From RGIG3009 sp045541495 (GTDB lineage: Bacteria; Bacillota; Clostridia; Oscillospirales; Acutalibacteraceae): a stretch of DNA of 64,000 bases. The notes below the pieces were generated by a model. That model made no database searches. It had not been told where the DNA came from and saw nothing but the letters and a program-made list of their open reading frames with translations. The DNA lies in contig JAZQJE010000040.1 in assembly GCA_045541495.1 (NCBI GenBank), positions 6,603 through 70,602 of the forward strand, in the 5' to 3' direction. This document shows, in pieces, positions 8,432-16,541 of this stretch (the stretch's first letter is position 1; the number at the start of each line of letters is the position of its first letter). The position numbers and the translations under genes are program-made.

Positions 8432-11400
8432 TTAATCGGCATCAATGGTGGATACCTTATTGGTGATCTCTTCCAGCACATCCAACACGATCCGCACGGT
8501 ATCCAAAGACGAGAATAAGGTAACACCATTTTCCACCGCGCAACGGCGGATCGCCACACCGTCTTCATAGTGGACACCTGACAGAATCGCACGAGTGTTG
8601 ATCACATAACTCACATAGCCGGCGCGAATGGATTCGAGAATTTCTTCGCTACCCTCGCTGATCTTGCCACGAACGCGGGTACGAATGCCGTTTTCCTTGA
8701 GATAGTTCGCCGTGCCGATGGTCGCTTCAATATTAAAGCCCATATCGTAAAAACGGCGCACTAACGGCAACGCTTCTTCTTTATCTTCATCCGCTAACGT
8801 GACGATCACCGTACCGTAGTTTTGCAAACTCATCCCCGAAGCAATCAAGGCTTTTTGCATAGCACGGGATAATTTTTCGTCGTAACCGATCGCTTCACCG
8901 GTGGATTTCATTTCGGGCGAAAGATAGGCGTCCAAGCCTTTGATCTTGTTGAAAGAGAACACCGGTACTTTCACATAGAAACGTATTTTCTCTTCGGGAT
9001 AAATATCAAAGATACCCAGTTCTTTCAGTGATTTGCCTAAGATCACTTCAGTAGCGATATCCGCCAAACTGTATCCTGTGGCTTTAGACAAGAACGGTAC
9101 GGTACGGGAAGAACGAGGATTAACTTCGATAATAAAGACATTGTCATCTTCATCCACAATAAACTGAATGTTGAACAGCCCGATAATACCGATGCCGAGG
9201 CCCAGTTTCTTCGCATATTGCAAGATCGTGCCCTTCACTTTGTCCGAAATGGAGAATGTGGGATACACGCTGATGGAGTCACCCGAGTGAACGCCGGTGC
9301 GTTCCACCAGTTCCATAATACCGGGGACAAAGACATTGTGTCCGTCGCAAATGGCATCCACTTCCACTTCTTTGCCTTGGATATATTTATCCACAAGCAC
9401 GGGCTTGTCCTCGTCGATCTCCACCGCCGTTTTCAAGTATTCCCGCAAATGTTCGTCTTTGGCAACGATCTGCATAGCGCGACCACCGAGCACAAAACTG
9501 GGGCGCACCAACACGGGATACCCGATCTCGTTCGCCGCTTTGATACCGTCTTCAATCTTTGTAACAGCGCGACCTTTAGCCCGCGGAATATCCAGATCGT
9601 TAAGCAAATTTTCAAAGGCATTACGGTCTTCTGCGCGATCAATAGCAGCACAATCGGTGCCGATGATCTTCACGCCGCGGTCGGTAAGCGGTTGCGCCAA
9701 ATTGATGGCCGTTTGACCACCCAGCGAAGCGATCACACCTTCGGGTTGCTCAAAATCGATGATGGCCATTACATCTTCGGGTGTGAGGGGCTCAAAATAC
9801 AGTTTATCCGCCGTCGTATAATCGGTAGATACGGTTTCGGGATTGTTGTTGATGATAATGGCTTCATACCCCGATTTTTTGATGGTTTGGACCGCATGAA
9901 CAGTGGAATAGTCAAATTCCACACCTTGTCCGATACGGATGGGACCGGCGCCCAAAACCACGATCTTTTTCTTATCAGTCAAACGGGAGTCGTTTTCACC
10001 AATATAAGACGAATACAGGTACGGAATGTACGCGCCGGTGTGCAAGGTATCGACCATACGGAAGACGGGGGTGATTCCCGCGGTTTTCCGTTGCTGATAC
10101 ACCGACAATTCATCGGTATTCCACAAACGAGCAATCATTTTATCGGAGAAGCCCAGTTGTTTTGCTGCACCCAATGCTCTTTCATTACCGGGTTTGTCGC
10201 GCAAGATCTTTTCCATTTCAACAATGCGTTCCAAACACTCCAAGAACAGTTCCGTGATCTGAGTCGCTTCGTGCAGTTCATTCACCGTCATCCCCAAGCG
10301 GATCAACTGAGTAATGGCATACACGTTGTCATCTTTAAATTCTTTGATATAGTCAAGCAATTCCGCTTTGGTCATCCCGTCGAACTTTGCCATGTAGAAG
10401 TGACAAACACCCGTTTCCAAAGAACGCACCGATTTGAGGAAACATTCGTCCAACGTCGAACCAATGCCCATCACTTCACCCGTGGCCTTCATCTGCGTAC
10501 CCAAGGTGTTGGGGGCAGATGTGAATTTATCAAAGGGGAACCGCGGAAATTTGGCAACGATATAATCCAGTCGGGGTTCAATAGCCGCTGTACCGCCCGC
10601 TACGGGGATATCTTCCAACGCCATACCCACGGCGATCTTCGCCGTTACGCGGGCAATGGGATATCCGCTGGCTTTGGATGCCAAGGCGGAAGAACGGGAT
10701 ACGCGGGGATTCACTTCGATGAGATAGTATTCACTGGAATTGGGGTTGAGGGCAAATTGCACGTTACAACCGCCTTCAATCTTCAGTTCCCGAATGATCT
10801 TAATAGCACTGTCGTTAAGCATTTTTAAATCGTGCTCGTTAAGAGACAAAATGGGGGCTACTACAATGGAGTCACCGGTATGCACACCCACGGGGTCCAT
10901 GTTTTCCATACCGCAAATGGTGATGGCATGATCGCTGGAATCCCGCATAACTTCAAATTCAATTTCTTTGTAACCTTTAACGCTCTTTTCAATCAAAACC
11001 TGATGTACGGGAGAAAGTTTAAACGCGTTTAAGCCGATTTCCATCAATTCGTCCTCGTTATAGGCAAAACCGCCGCCTGTGCCACCTAACGTAAAGGCGG
11101 GACGCAATACCACAGGATAGCCGATGCGAGCGGCTGCTTCTTTGGCTTCTTCCAAAGAATAAGTAATTTCCGAGGGAATCGTGGGTTCACCGATGGATTG
11201 GCACAATTCTTTAAACAGTTCACGGTCTTCCGCCCGCTCAATACTGCTACTGCTGGTACCCAACAATTCCACACCGCATTCTTTGAGGATACCTTTACGC
11301 TCTAATTGCATAGCCAAGTTCAAACCGGTCTGGCCACCGATACCGGGAACAATGGCGTCGGGACGCTCATACCGCAAAATTTTCGCCACATATTCCAGTG

Positions 11401-11608
11401 TCAACGGTTCCATATACACCTTATCGGCAACGGTTGTATCGGTCATAATGGTGGCGGGGTTAGAGTTGCAAAGAATAACCTCATAACCTTCTTCTTTTAA
11501 GGCCAAACATGCCTGTGTACCGGCATAGTCAAATTCGGCAGCTTGTCCGATCACAATGGGACCGGAACCGATGATGAGGATCTTTTTGATATCTGTTCGT
11601 TTTGCCAT
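8432..11608 (-). CDS. carB: Carbamoyl phosphate synthase large subunit
   Basis: CarB makes carbamoyl phosphate from bicarbonate, two ATP and ammonia. The 1058 residues cover the full two-lobe protein. Each half begins with an IGSGPIVIGQAAEFDY or LGAGPIRIGQGVEFDY loop, both ATP-grasp domains are present, and a C-terminal MGS-like allosteric domain covers about residues 930-1058. A good GGGAGG precedes the ATG. The small glutaminase subunit carA is not next to it and not in the window. E. coli CarB is known to accept free ammonia in vitro; use of ammonia here is inference. Confidence 0.96.
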   Translation of the reverse strand: MAKRTDIKKILIIGSGPIVIGQAAEFDYAGTQACLALKEEGYEVILCNSNPATIMTDTTVADKVYMEPLTLEYVAKILRYERPDAIVPGIGGQTGLNLAMQLERKGILKECGVELLGTSSSSIERAEDRELFKELCQSIGEPTIPSEITYSLEEAKEAAARIGYPVVLRPAFTLGGTGGGFAYNEDELMEIGLNAFKLSPVHQVLIEKSVKGYKEIEFEVMRDSSDHAITICGMENMDPVGVHTGDSIVVAPILSLNEHDLKMLNDSAIKIIRELKIEGGCNVQFALNPNSSEYYLIEVNPRVSRSSALASKASGYPIARVTAKIAVGMALEDIPVAGGTAAIEPRLDYIVAKFPRFPFDKFTSAPNTLGTQMKATGEVMGIGSTLDECFLKSVRSLETGVCHFYMAKFDGMTKAELLDYIKEFKDDNVYAITQLIRLGMTVNELHEATQITELFLECLERIVEMEKILRDKPGNERALGAAKQLGFSDKMIARLWNTDELSVYQQRKTAGITPVFRMVDTLHTGAYIPYLYSSYIGENDSRLTDKKKIVVLGAGPIRIGQGVEFDYSTVHAVQTIKKSGYEAIIINNNPETVSTDYTTADKLYFEPLTPEDVMAIIDFEQPEGVIASLGGQTAINLAQPLTDRGVKIIGTDCAAIDRAEDRNAFENLLNDLDIPRAKGRAVTKIEDGIKAANEIGYPVLVRPSFVLGGRAMQIVAKDEHLREYLKTAVEIDEDKPVLVDKYIQGKEVEVDAICDGHNVFVPGIMELVERTGVHSGDSISVYPTFSISDKVKGTILQYAKKLGLGIGIIGLFNIQFIVDEDDNVFIIEVNPRSSRTVPFLSKATGYSLADIATEVILGKSLKELGIFDIYPEEKIRFYVKVPVFSFNKIKGLDAYLSPEMKSTGEAIGYDEKLSRAMQKALIASGMSLQNYGTVIVTLADEDKEEALPLVRRFYDMGFNIEATIGTANYLKENGIRTRVRGKISEGSEEILESIRAGYVSYVINTRAILSGVHYEDGVAIRRCAVENGVTLFSSLDTVRIVLDVLEEITNKVSTIDAD

Positions 11609-11628
11609 GATGATTGCCTCCCGAAAAA

Positions 11629-12840
11629 TTAAAGATTACGATAAACGATCGTGCCGTCACACACTGTTAACAGGCAGGTACCGTATAATTGATGACCGGT
11701 AAAAGGTGTCGCTTTTCCTTGGGAAAGGAAGTTGCTGGGATCCACCATAAAGGTACGATTGAGATCCCAAACAGAAAAATCCAAACCAAGGGGAATGCGA
11801 AACCGTTTTCGCGGGTTTGTGACTAATAGTTCCATCAACTTTTCTAAGGTAAGGATATCCGTTTTTACCAAATAGGTGTATAAGACAGAAAAGGCTGTTT
11901 CCAATCCCACAATACCGAATGCACTGCCCGCAAGGCCTTTGCTTTTTTCCTCAGCCGAATGGGGCGCATGGTCGGTGGCGATCACATCGATCGTACCGTC
12001 CAACACACCGGCAAGCAACGCCTCCCTATCTTCCTTACCGCGCAAGGGCGGGTTCATCTTAAAGCGGCCATCTTCTTGAAGATCGTTCTCATCCATAACC
12101 AAATAGTGCGGCGCTGTTTCACAGGTAACATCCAACCCCTCCGCTTTGGCTTGACGAATCAATTCCACACTCTCTTTAGCGGAAACGTGGCAAACGTGAT
12201 AGGCGCAACCGATCTCCTTCACCAGTTGCAGATCGCGGCGAATCTGTTCATATTCACTGGCACTGCAGATTCCTTTATGACCGTGTTCTTTGGCATAAAT
12301 GCCATCGTGAATATAGCCACCATGCAGCAGACTGTTCACTTCGCAATGAGCCACGATCATTTTACCGAGGGATTTGGCCTTGCGCATTGCCGCGCGCATC
12401 AATTCATCGCATTGAACGCCCCGTCCGTCGTCTGAAAAGGCGATACAAGAATTCGCCATCACATCCATTTCGGATAATTCTTCGCCTTGTTGGCCAACGG
12501 TGATCGCGCCATAGGGATATACATGGATATCGGCACCGTTTTGGATACAATCCCACTGGGCTTTGAGATGCGCCGCCGAATCGGGTACAGGATTTACGTT
12601 CGGCATGGTACATACCGCCGTATAACCGCCATGTGCGGCCGCCAAACAACCCGAATGGATGGTTTCTTTATACGAAAAACCCGGCTCACGAAAGTGCACA
12701 TGCACATCGCAAAAGCCGGGAAAAACAGTATAATCAGAATTGTCAATGGCGGAAAAAAGTTCGGTCGGTAAAGAAGCCGACAATGACGCCTGCATTGCCG
12801 AAGAAAGACCGATTTGTTGTGCTTTCGTTAAGACTGCCAT
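11629..12840 (-). CDS. pyrC: Dihydroorotase
   Basis: PyrC cyclises carbamoyl aspartate to dihydroorotate. Metal-site motifs of a class I dihydroorotase are visible: HVHFREPGF (HxH), VAHCE, and CHVSA, and DHAPHS with the catalytic Asp. Length is 403 residues from MAVLTKAQQ, chosen because GAAAGGA lies upstream; the 31-codon extension runs into the attenuator hairpin. It is the first gene of the pyr operon, just behind its leader. Confidence 0.95.
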   Translation of the reverse strand: MAVLTKAQQIGLSSAMQASLSASLPTELFSAIDNSDYTVFPGFCDVHVHFREPGFSYKETIHSGCLAAAHGGYTAVCTMPNVNPVPDSAAHLKAQWDCIQNGADIHVYPYGAITVGQQGEELSEMDVMANSCIAFSDDGRGVQCDELMRAAMRKAKSLGKMIVAHCEVNSLLHGGYIHDGIYAKEHGHKGICSASEYEQIRRDLQLVKEIGCAYHVCHVSAKESVELIRQAKAEGLDVTCETAPHYLVMDENDLQEDGRFKMNPPLRGKEDREALLAGVLDGTIDVIATDHAPHSAEEKSKGLAGSAFGIVGLETAFSVLYTYLVKTDILTLEKLMELLVTNPRKRFRIPLGLDFSVWDLNRTFMVDPSNFLSQGKATPFTGHQLYGTCLLTVCDGTIVYRNL

Positions 12841-12865
12841 AACGATTTCCTTTCGTTGTAAGCAT

Positions 12866-12978
12866 AAAAAAAGATCTCCACCAAAAGGCAAGATCGCACA
12901 CAAAAAGACCGATGCCGTTTTAGCAAACCGCACCTTGTCCCCGTATTTCTCAATCTTGCCGATCTCACAGTATCGTGC
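12866..12978 (-). promoter_or_regulatory. PyrR-type transcription attenuator in the pyr leader
   Basis: Three mutually exclusive structures can be drawn on the minus strand. An upstream hairpin (12958-12978) shows CTGTGAG in its loop side, which fits the CNGNGAG core of PyrR-binding loops. An antiterminator forms when GGCAAGATTG (about 12951-12960) pairs with CGATCTTGCC (12887-12896), 10 bp with one GU. A terminator uses the same GATCTTGCC with GGAGATC (12873-12895) and ends in seven Ts. This is the layout of Bacillus pyr attenuators. The pyrR gene is not in the window, so the regulator is inferred. Confidence 0.65.
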
Positions 12979-12997
12979 TTAAAGATTAATTTCATAT

Positions 12998-13026
12998 AGT
13001 ATAGCACGAACTGTGTCATTTGTCAA
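12998..13026 (-). promoter_or_regulatory. Sigma-A promoter of the pyr operon
   Basis: TTGACA (13021-13026), a 17-base spacer and TATACT (12998-13003) on the minus strand, directly upstream of the attenuator leader. Confidence 0.85.
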
Positions 13027-13048
13027 TTTTAAAATATGGTTTTTCAAG

Positions 13049-13080
13049 AAAAAAGATCGGACGGGAAACCCCATCCGATC
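13049..13080 (-). terminator. Intrinsic terminator after the efp transcript
   Basis: On the minus strand GATCGGATGGG and CCCGTCCGATC form a stem around GTTT, followed by TTTTTT. It separates the efp/zinc-ribbon transcript from the pyr promoter 23 bases on. Confidence 0.85.
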
Positions 13081-13087
13081 TTGTGTC

Positions 13088-13537
13088 TTATTCTTCGTCG
13101 CAATCGCAACCGCAGTCACAGCAATCATCGTCACACTCTTCGATGTCAAATTCCAAATGCTCGCCGCAGTTAGGGCATTCCACGCCGCCGTCCAGTAGGG
13201 TGTCTTCATCAACACAGAATTCTTCTTCACAGTTGGGGCAGGTGATGTCATAGTATTCGTCGTCATCACAATCACAATCGCAATCGCAACAATCATCATA
13301 ATCGTCGTATTCGTCATCACCGTAGTATTCGGTTTCCAACGTATCCAAATCTTCATCAATGGTATCGACTTGTTCACCCATTTCTTCGACCGTCAATTCC
13401 AGATCTTCCACGCTGAGCGCCACATCGGACAAAACATCCATAATAGCGGTGAGAATCTTGCCTTCTTTGGAAGCAGCATCAATCTCCATGCCTTCAATGA
13501 GACCTTTTAAATACGCAACTTTTTCTGTAATGGTCAT
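13088..13537 (-). CDS. Zinc-ribbon protein with Cys/Asp-rich repeats (CD1247-like)
   Basis: Function unknown. Residues 1 to about 70 are predicted helical (KVAYLKGLIEGMEID, then an acidic heptad-like stretch) and resemble what I recall as the N-terminal domain of clostridial CD1247-type proteins. The rest holds one likely zinc ribbon built from CPNC (near residue 100) and CPNCGEH (near residue 121). Flanking it are two low-complexity blocks of alternating Cys and Asp: DCCDCDCDCDDD and DDDCCDCGCDCD. Such spacing could bind several metal ions. It lies 41 bases behind efp with its own GGAGGTTA site and shares efp's promoter and terminator. No membrane segment or signal peptide is seen. Confidence 0.8.
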   Translation of the reverse strand: MTITEKVAYLKGLIEGMEIDAASKEGKILTAIMDVLSDVALSVEDLELTVEEMGEQVDTIDEDLDTLETEYYGDDEYDDYDDCCDCDCDCDDDEYYDITCPNCEEEFCVDEDTLLDGGVECPNCGEHLEFDIEECDDDCCDCGCDCDEE

Positions 13538-13578
13538 GGTAATAACCTCCTGTAATTCAATCGTAGATCGCGTGTTAA

Positions 13579-14136
13579 TTACGCACGCTCCATGTATTCA
13601 CCGGTACGGGTATCCACACGGATCATTTCGCCTTCGTCGATAAACAACGGAACACGAATCTCGGCACCGGTCTCCAGCGTGGCGGGTTTGGTGGCGTTGG
13701 TAGCCGTATCGCCTTTGAAGCCGGGATCGGTTTGCGTAACTTGCAGTTCCACAAAGTTCGGGGGCTCTACGCCGAACACATTGCCTTTGTAGGACATAAC
13801 GCGGCAGATCATGTTCTCTTTCACAAATTTAAAATTATCGGACAAAACATCGCTGTTGATGGGCAACAACTCATAGGATTCCTGATCCATGAAATAGTAC
13901 AGATCACCGTCGTTGTAGGAATATTCCATTTCTTTTCTTTCAACAAATGCCGTCGGGTATTTATCGTTGGGGTTAAAGGTACGTTCCACCACGGTACCGG
14001 CGATTACATTGCGAATCTTAGCGCGAACAAAAGCGGCACCTTTACCGGGTTTGACGTGTTGGAATTCCACGATCTGATAGACATTGCCGTCCATTTCAAA
14101 AGTTACACCGTTACGAAAATCACCTGCAGAAACCAT
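13579..14136 (-). CDS. efp: Translation elongation factor P
   Basis: EF-P binds stalled ribosomes at polyproline stretches and speeds peptide bond formation. The 185-residue protein has the three-domain EF-P layout. The domain I loop reads HVKPGKGAAFVR, with the Lys at its tip that faces the P-site tRNA. The ending GEYMERA matches the family's C-terminal RTGEYxxR pattern. The start is ATG (MVSAGDF), with GGAGGA seven bases upstream. No epmA- or ymfI-type modification gene is nearby. Confidence 0.95.
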   Translation of the reverse strand: MVSAGDFRNGVTFEMDGNVYQIVEFQHVKPGKGAAFVRAKIRNVIAGTVVERTFNPNDKYPTAFVERKEMEYSYNDGDLYYFMDQESYELLPINSDVLSDNFKFVKENMICRVMSYKGNVFGVEPPNFVELQVTQTDPGFKGDTATNATKPATLETGAEIRVPLFIDEGEMIRVDTRTGEYMERA

Positions 14137-14169
14137 TTTATAATCCTCCAATTATACTTTGCTTGCTAT

Positions 14170-14198
14170 ATTTTACCCTATTCCCGTGAGATTTTCAA
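14170..14198 (-). promoter_or_regulatory. Sigma-A promoter of efp
   Basis: TTGAAA (14193-14198), 17-base spacer, TAAAAT (14170-14175) on the minus strand, about 35 bases before the efp start. Confidence 0.7.
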
Positions 14199-14211
14199 GA
14201 GGAAATTGAAA

Positions 14212-14252
14212 TAAAATCGCCGACAGATGGTATTTTTCACCATCTGTCGGCG
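14212..14252 (-). terminator. Intrinsic terminator after the EF-G paralogue
   Basis: A 14-bp perfect stem (CGCCGACAGATGGT and its complement) with a short A-rich loop, followed on the minus strand by ATTTTATTT. Confidence 0.85.
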
Positions 14253-14262
14253 AAACAGCGAT

Positions 14263-16332
14263 TTATTCAGCCTTGGCGGCGCTTTCCTGAATGACTTTTT
14301 GAGCAATGGAAGACGGCACTTCCTCATAACGGGTAAATTCCATATCAAACCGTCCGCGGCCTTGTGTGGCAGACCGCAGCATGGTAGAATAATCACCCAT
14401 TTCCGCCATCGGCACTTCCGCACACACACAGGTCAGGTCGGAATGTTCATCGGGATTCATTCCCAATACGCGACCACGACGCTTGTTGATATCGCCCATA
14501 ATATCACCGGTGCAATCCGCCGGTACAAAAGCGTTGACCGTGCCAATGGGCTCCAATAGCACAGGATTGGCATCGGCAATACCTGCTTTATAGGCCAACG
14601 AGGCCGCCGTTTTAAAGGCCATTTCGGAAGAATCTACAGGGTGGTAAGAACCGTCCACCAACGTGGCCTTGACACCAACCAAGGGATAGCCGGCCAACAC
14701 TCCGCATTGAGCGCTGTCACGCAATCCTTTTTCCACGGCAGGAAAATAGTTTTTCGGAACAGAACCGCCGAAAACTTTCTCTTCGAAGATCAGATCATCG
14801 GTATCGGCCGGTTCAAACTCGATCCACACATCACCGAATTGGCCGTGACCACCGGATTGTTTCTTGTGGCGACCCTGTACTTTCACTTTGCGGCGAATGG
14901 TCTCACGATACGGCACACGCGGTGTTTGCAAGGAAACTTCCACGCCGAATTTACTCTTCAATTTTGATACGATCACATCCAAATGTTGTTCGCCTAAACC
15001 CGACAACACTTGTTCGCGGGTTTCGGGATGGATACCGAACGTGATAGTGGGATCTTCTTCTTTCAAACGGGTAAGACCAGCGGCGATTTTTTCCTCTTCC
15101 CCTTTTTTCTTGGCATAAACCGCCATAGACAAGGAGGGCTTTTCAAAATTGACACCGGGCAAGATAATGGGACGAACGGGTGAGCACAGCGTATCACCGG
15201 TGTTGGTATTTGCCAATTTTGCCACCGCACCGATATCCCCTGCCACAACGCAAGGAACTTCTTCTTGTTTTTTACCGCGCACCATGAACAATTTACCGAT
15301 CTTTTCGGTGGCACCGGTACGCATATTCATCAATGTCGAGTCGGGAGTAACTTTACCGCTGATAACTTTGAAGTACAGCAATTTCCCCACAAAGGGGTCC
15401 ACGACGGATTTGAAAACAATGGCAACCGTTTGGGCTTGTTCGTTCACAGTCAGTTTTACTTCTTCTCCGTCGGGATCAACGCCCGTTTCACCCGCTACGG
15501 TTTCCGCCCACGGTGCCAACCACATCAGGCCGTTCAACAATTGATCGACACCTTCTAACATTTGCGCCGAACCGCAATATACCGGCGCGATCTCACCGCG
15601 GCGAACGCCGGTAGCCAGACCCAAGATCAATTCGTCGGGAGTAAATTCCATACCAGAGAAATATTTCTCCATCAATTCTTCGCTGGTTTCCGCCACGGCT
15701 TCGTTAATGGCGGTGCGCAAGCCGTCCAAACGATGACCCATATCGGGAATGGGACATTCCACCGCTTTGCCGTTTTCGTATGTATAGGCTTTATATTCCA
15801 AAATGTTAACGTAGCAAACCACTTTATGATTTTCAACACAAGGAACCACCAGCGGACAAACCATCGGACCGAACGTAGATTTCAGTTCTTCAAAAATACG
15901 GTAAAAATCCGCATGTTCGCTATCCATCTTATTGACAAAGATGATCTGGGCAATTCCTTTTTGACGGGCAGCCGCAAAAGCTTTTTGAGCGCCGACGGTG
16001 ACACCGCTTTTACCGGAGATCACAATAACACTGCTGCCTGCCGCGCGAATACCTTCGCTTAACCCGCCGGCAAAGTCAAACAAACCAGGCGTATCCAGTA
16101 AATTGATCTTGGTATCTTTCCATTCCACGGGAAGCAGTGACATCGAAACAGACGATTGCCGCTTGATCTCCTCCGGATCGAAATCGGAAATGGTATTGCC
16201 ATCCAGCACTTTTCCCAAACGGTCGGTAGCACCGGATAAAAAAGCAGCCGCCTCTGCCAGCGAGGTCTTACCGGTACCGGCATGGCCCACCAGTGCGACA
16301 TTACGAATGTGTTTGGCGTTATATTGTTTCAA
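14263..16332 (-). CDS. EF-G-like translational GTPase (FusA2 type)
   Basis: A paralogue of EF-G. The G domain has a P-loop GHAGTGKTS (EF-G proper has GHIDAGKTT), NKMD, and a switch II that reads DTPGLFDF where EF-G has DTPGHVDF. The His that helps GTP hydrolysis in EF-G is therefore Leu. Domains II-V follow through to the C-terminus, which ends in an Ala/Lys tail. The best start is TTG at 16332 with GGGGAGA seven bases upstream (689 residues). FusA2-type relatives exist in other bacteria, often with weak or no translocase activity; the role here is unknown. It has its own promoter and terminator. Confidence 0.85.
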   Translation of the reverse strand: MKQYNAKHIRNVALVGHAGTGKTSLAEAAAFLSGATDRLGKVLDGNTISDFDPEEIKRQSSVSMSLLPVEWKDTKINLLDTPGLFDFAGGLSEGIRAAGSSVIVISGKSGVTVGAQKAFAAARQKGIAQIIFVNKMDSEHADFYRIFEELKSTFGPMVCPLVVPCVENHKVVCYVNILEYKAYTYENGKAVECPIPDMGHRLDGLRTAINEAVAETSEELMEKYFSGMEFTPDELILGLATGVRRGEIAPVYCGSAQMLEGVDQLLNGLMWLAPWAETVAGETGVDPDGEEVKLTVNEQAQTVAIVFKSVVDPFVGKLLYFKVISGKVTPDSTLMNMRTGATEKIGKLFMVRGKKQEEVPCVVAGDIGAVAKLANTNTGDTLCSPVRPIILPGVNFEKPSLSMAVYAKKKGEEEKIAAGLTRLKEEDPTITFGIHPETREQVLSGLGEQHLDVIVSKLKSKFGVEVSLQTPRVPYRETIRRKVKVQGRHKKQSGGHGQFGDVWIEFEPADTDDLIFEEKVFGGSVPKNYFPAVEKGLRDSAQCGVLAGYPLVGVKATLVDGSYHPVDSSEMAFKTAASLAYKAGIADANPVLLEPIGTVNAFVPADCTGDIMGDINKRRGRVLGMNPDEHSDLTCVCAEVPMAEMGDYSTMLRSATQGRGRFDMEFTRYEEVPSSIAQKVIQESAAKAE

Positions 16333-16441
16333 TGAAGGTCTCCCCTTTCTTTTCAACCGTTGCAAGTAAAAACGGCCGAAAACTGACAAAATCAAGCAAT
16401 ATTACACAAAAATTTTCACCATGTAAGTATTGCTTTTGATA

Positions 16442-16470
16442 ATTATAACCCATTCATTTGAAAATTTCAA
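16442..16470 (-). promoter_or_regulatory. Sigma-A promoter of the EF-G paralogue
   Basis: TTGAAA (16465-16470), 17-base spacer and TATAAT (16442-16447) on the minus strand, giving a leader of roughly 100 bases. Confidence 0.75.
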
Positions 16471-16480
16471 CTATAATAAA

Positions 16481-16521
16481 AATAAAAAATAACCCCTCGC
16501 AGAAAAAACGAAAGGTTATTT
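16481..16521 (-). terminator. Probable terminator after the P-type-ATPase-like gene
   Basis: AAATAACC and GGTTATTT pair around a loop of about 19 bases, followed on the minus strand by TTTTTTATTTTTATT. The short stem makes it moderate evidence. Confidence 0.55.
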
Positions 16522-16541
16522 TTGGTAATTTTTAACAACCG

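Noticed and set aside
9218..10828. Plus-strand open frame of 536 codons
   Set aside because: It lies wholly inside carB on the other strand, whose product is a clear full-length CarB. The frame is a shadow of its codon use and has no ribosome site or recognised motif.
12841..12933. 31-codon N-terminal extension of pyrC
   Set aside because: It covers the attenuator hairpins; the ATG at 12840 has its own ribosome site.
13240..13330. Tandem-like trinucleotide pattern (repeated TCG/TCA units) on the plus strand
   Set aside because: It is the coding sequence of the Cys/Asp-rich block of the 13088-13537 gene and needs no separate repeat call.
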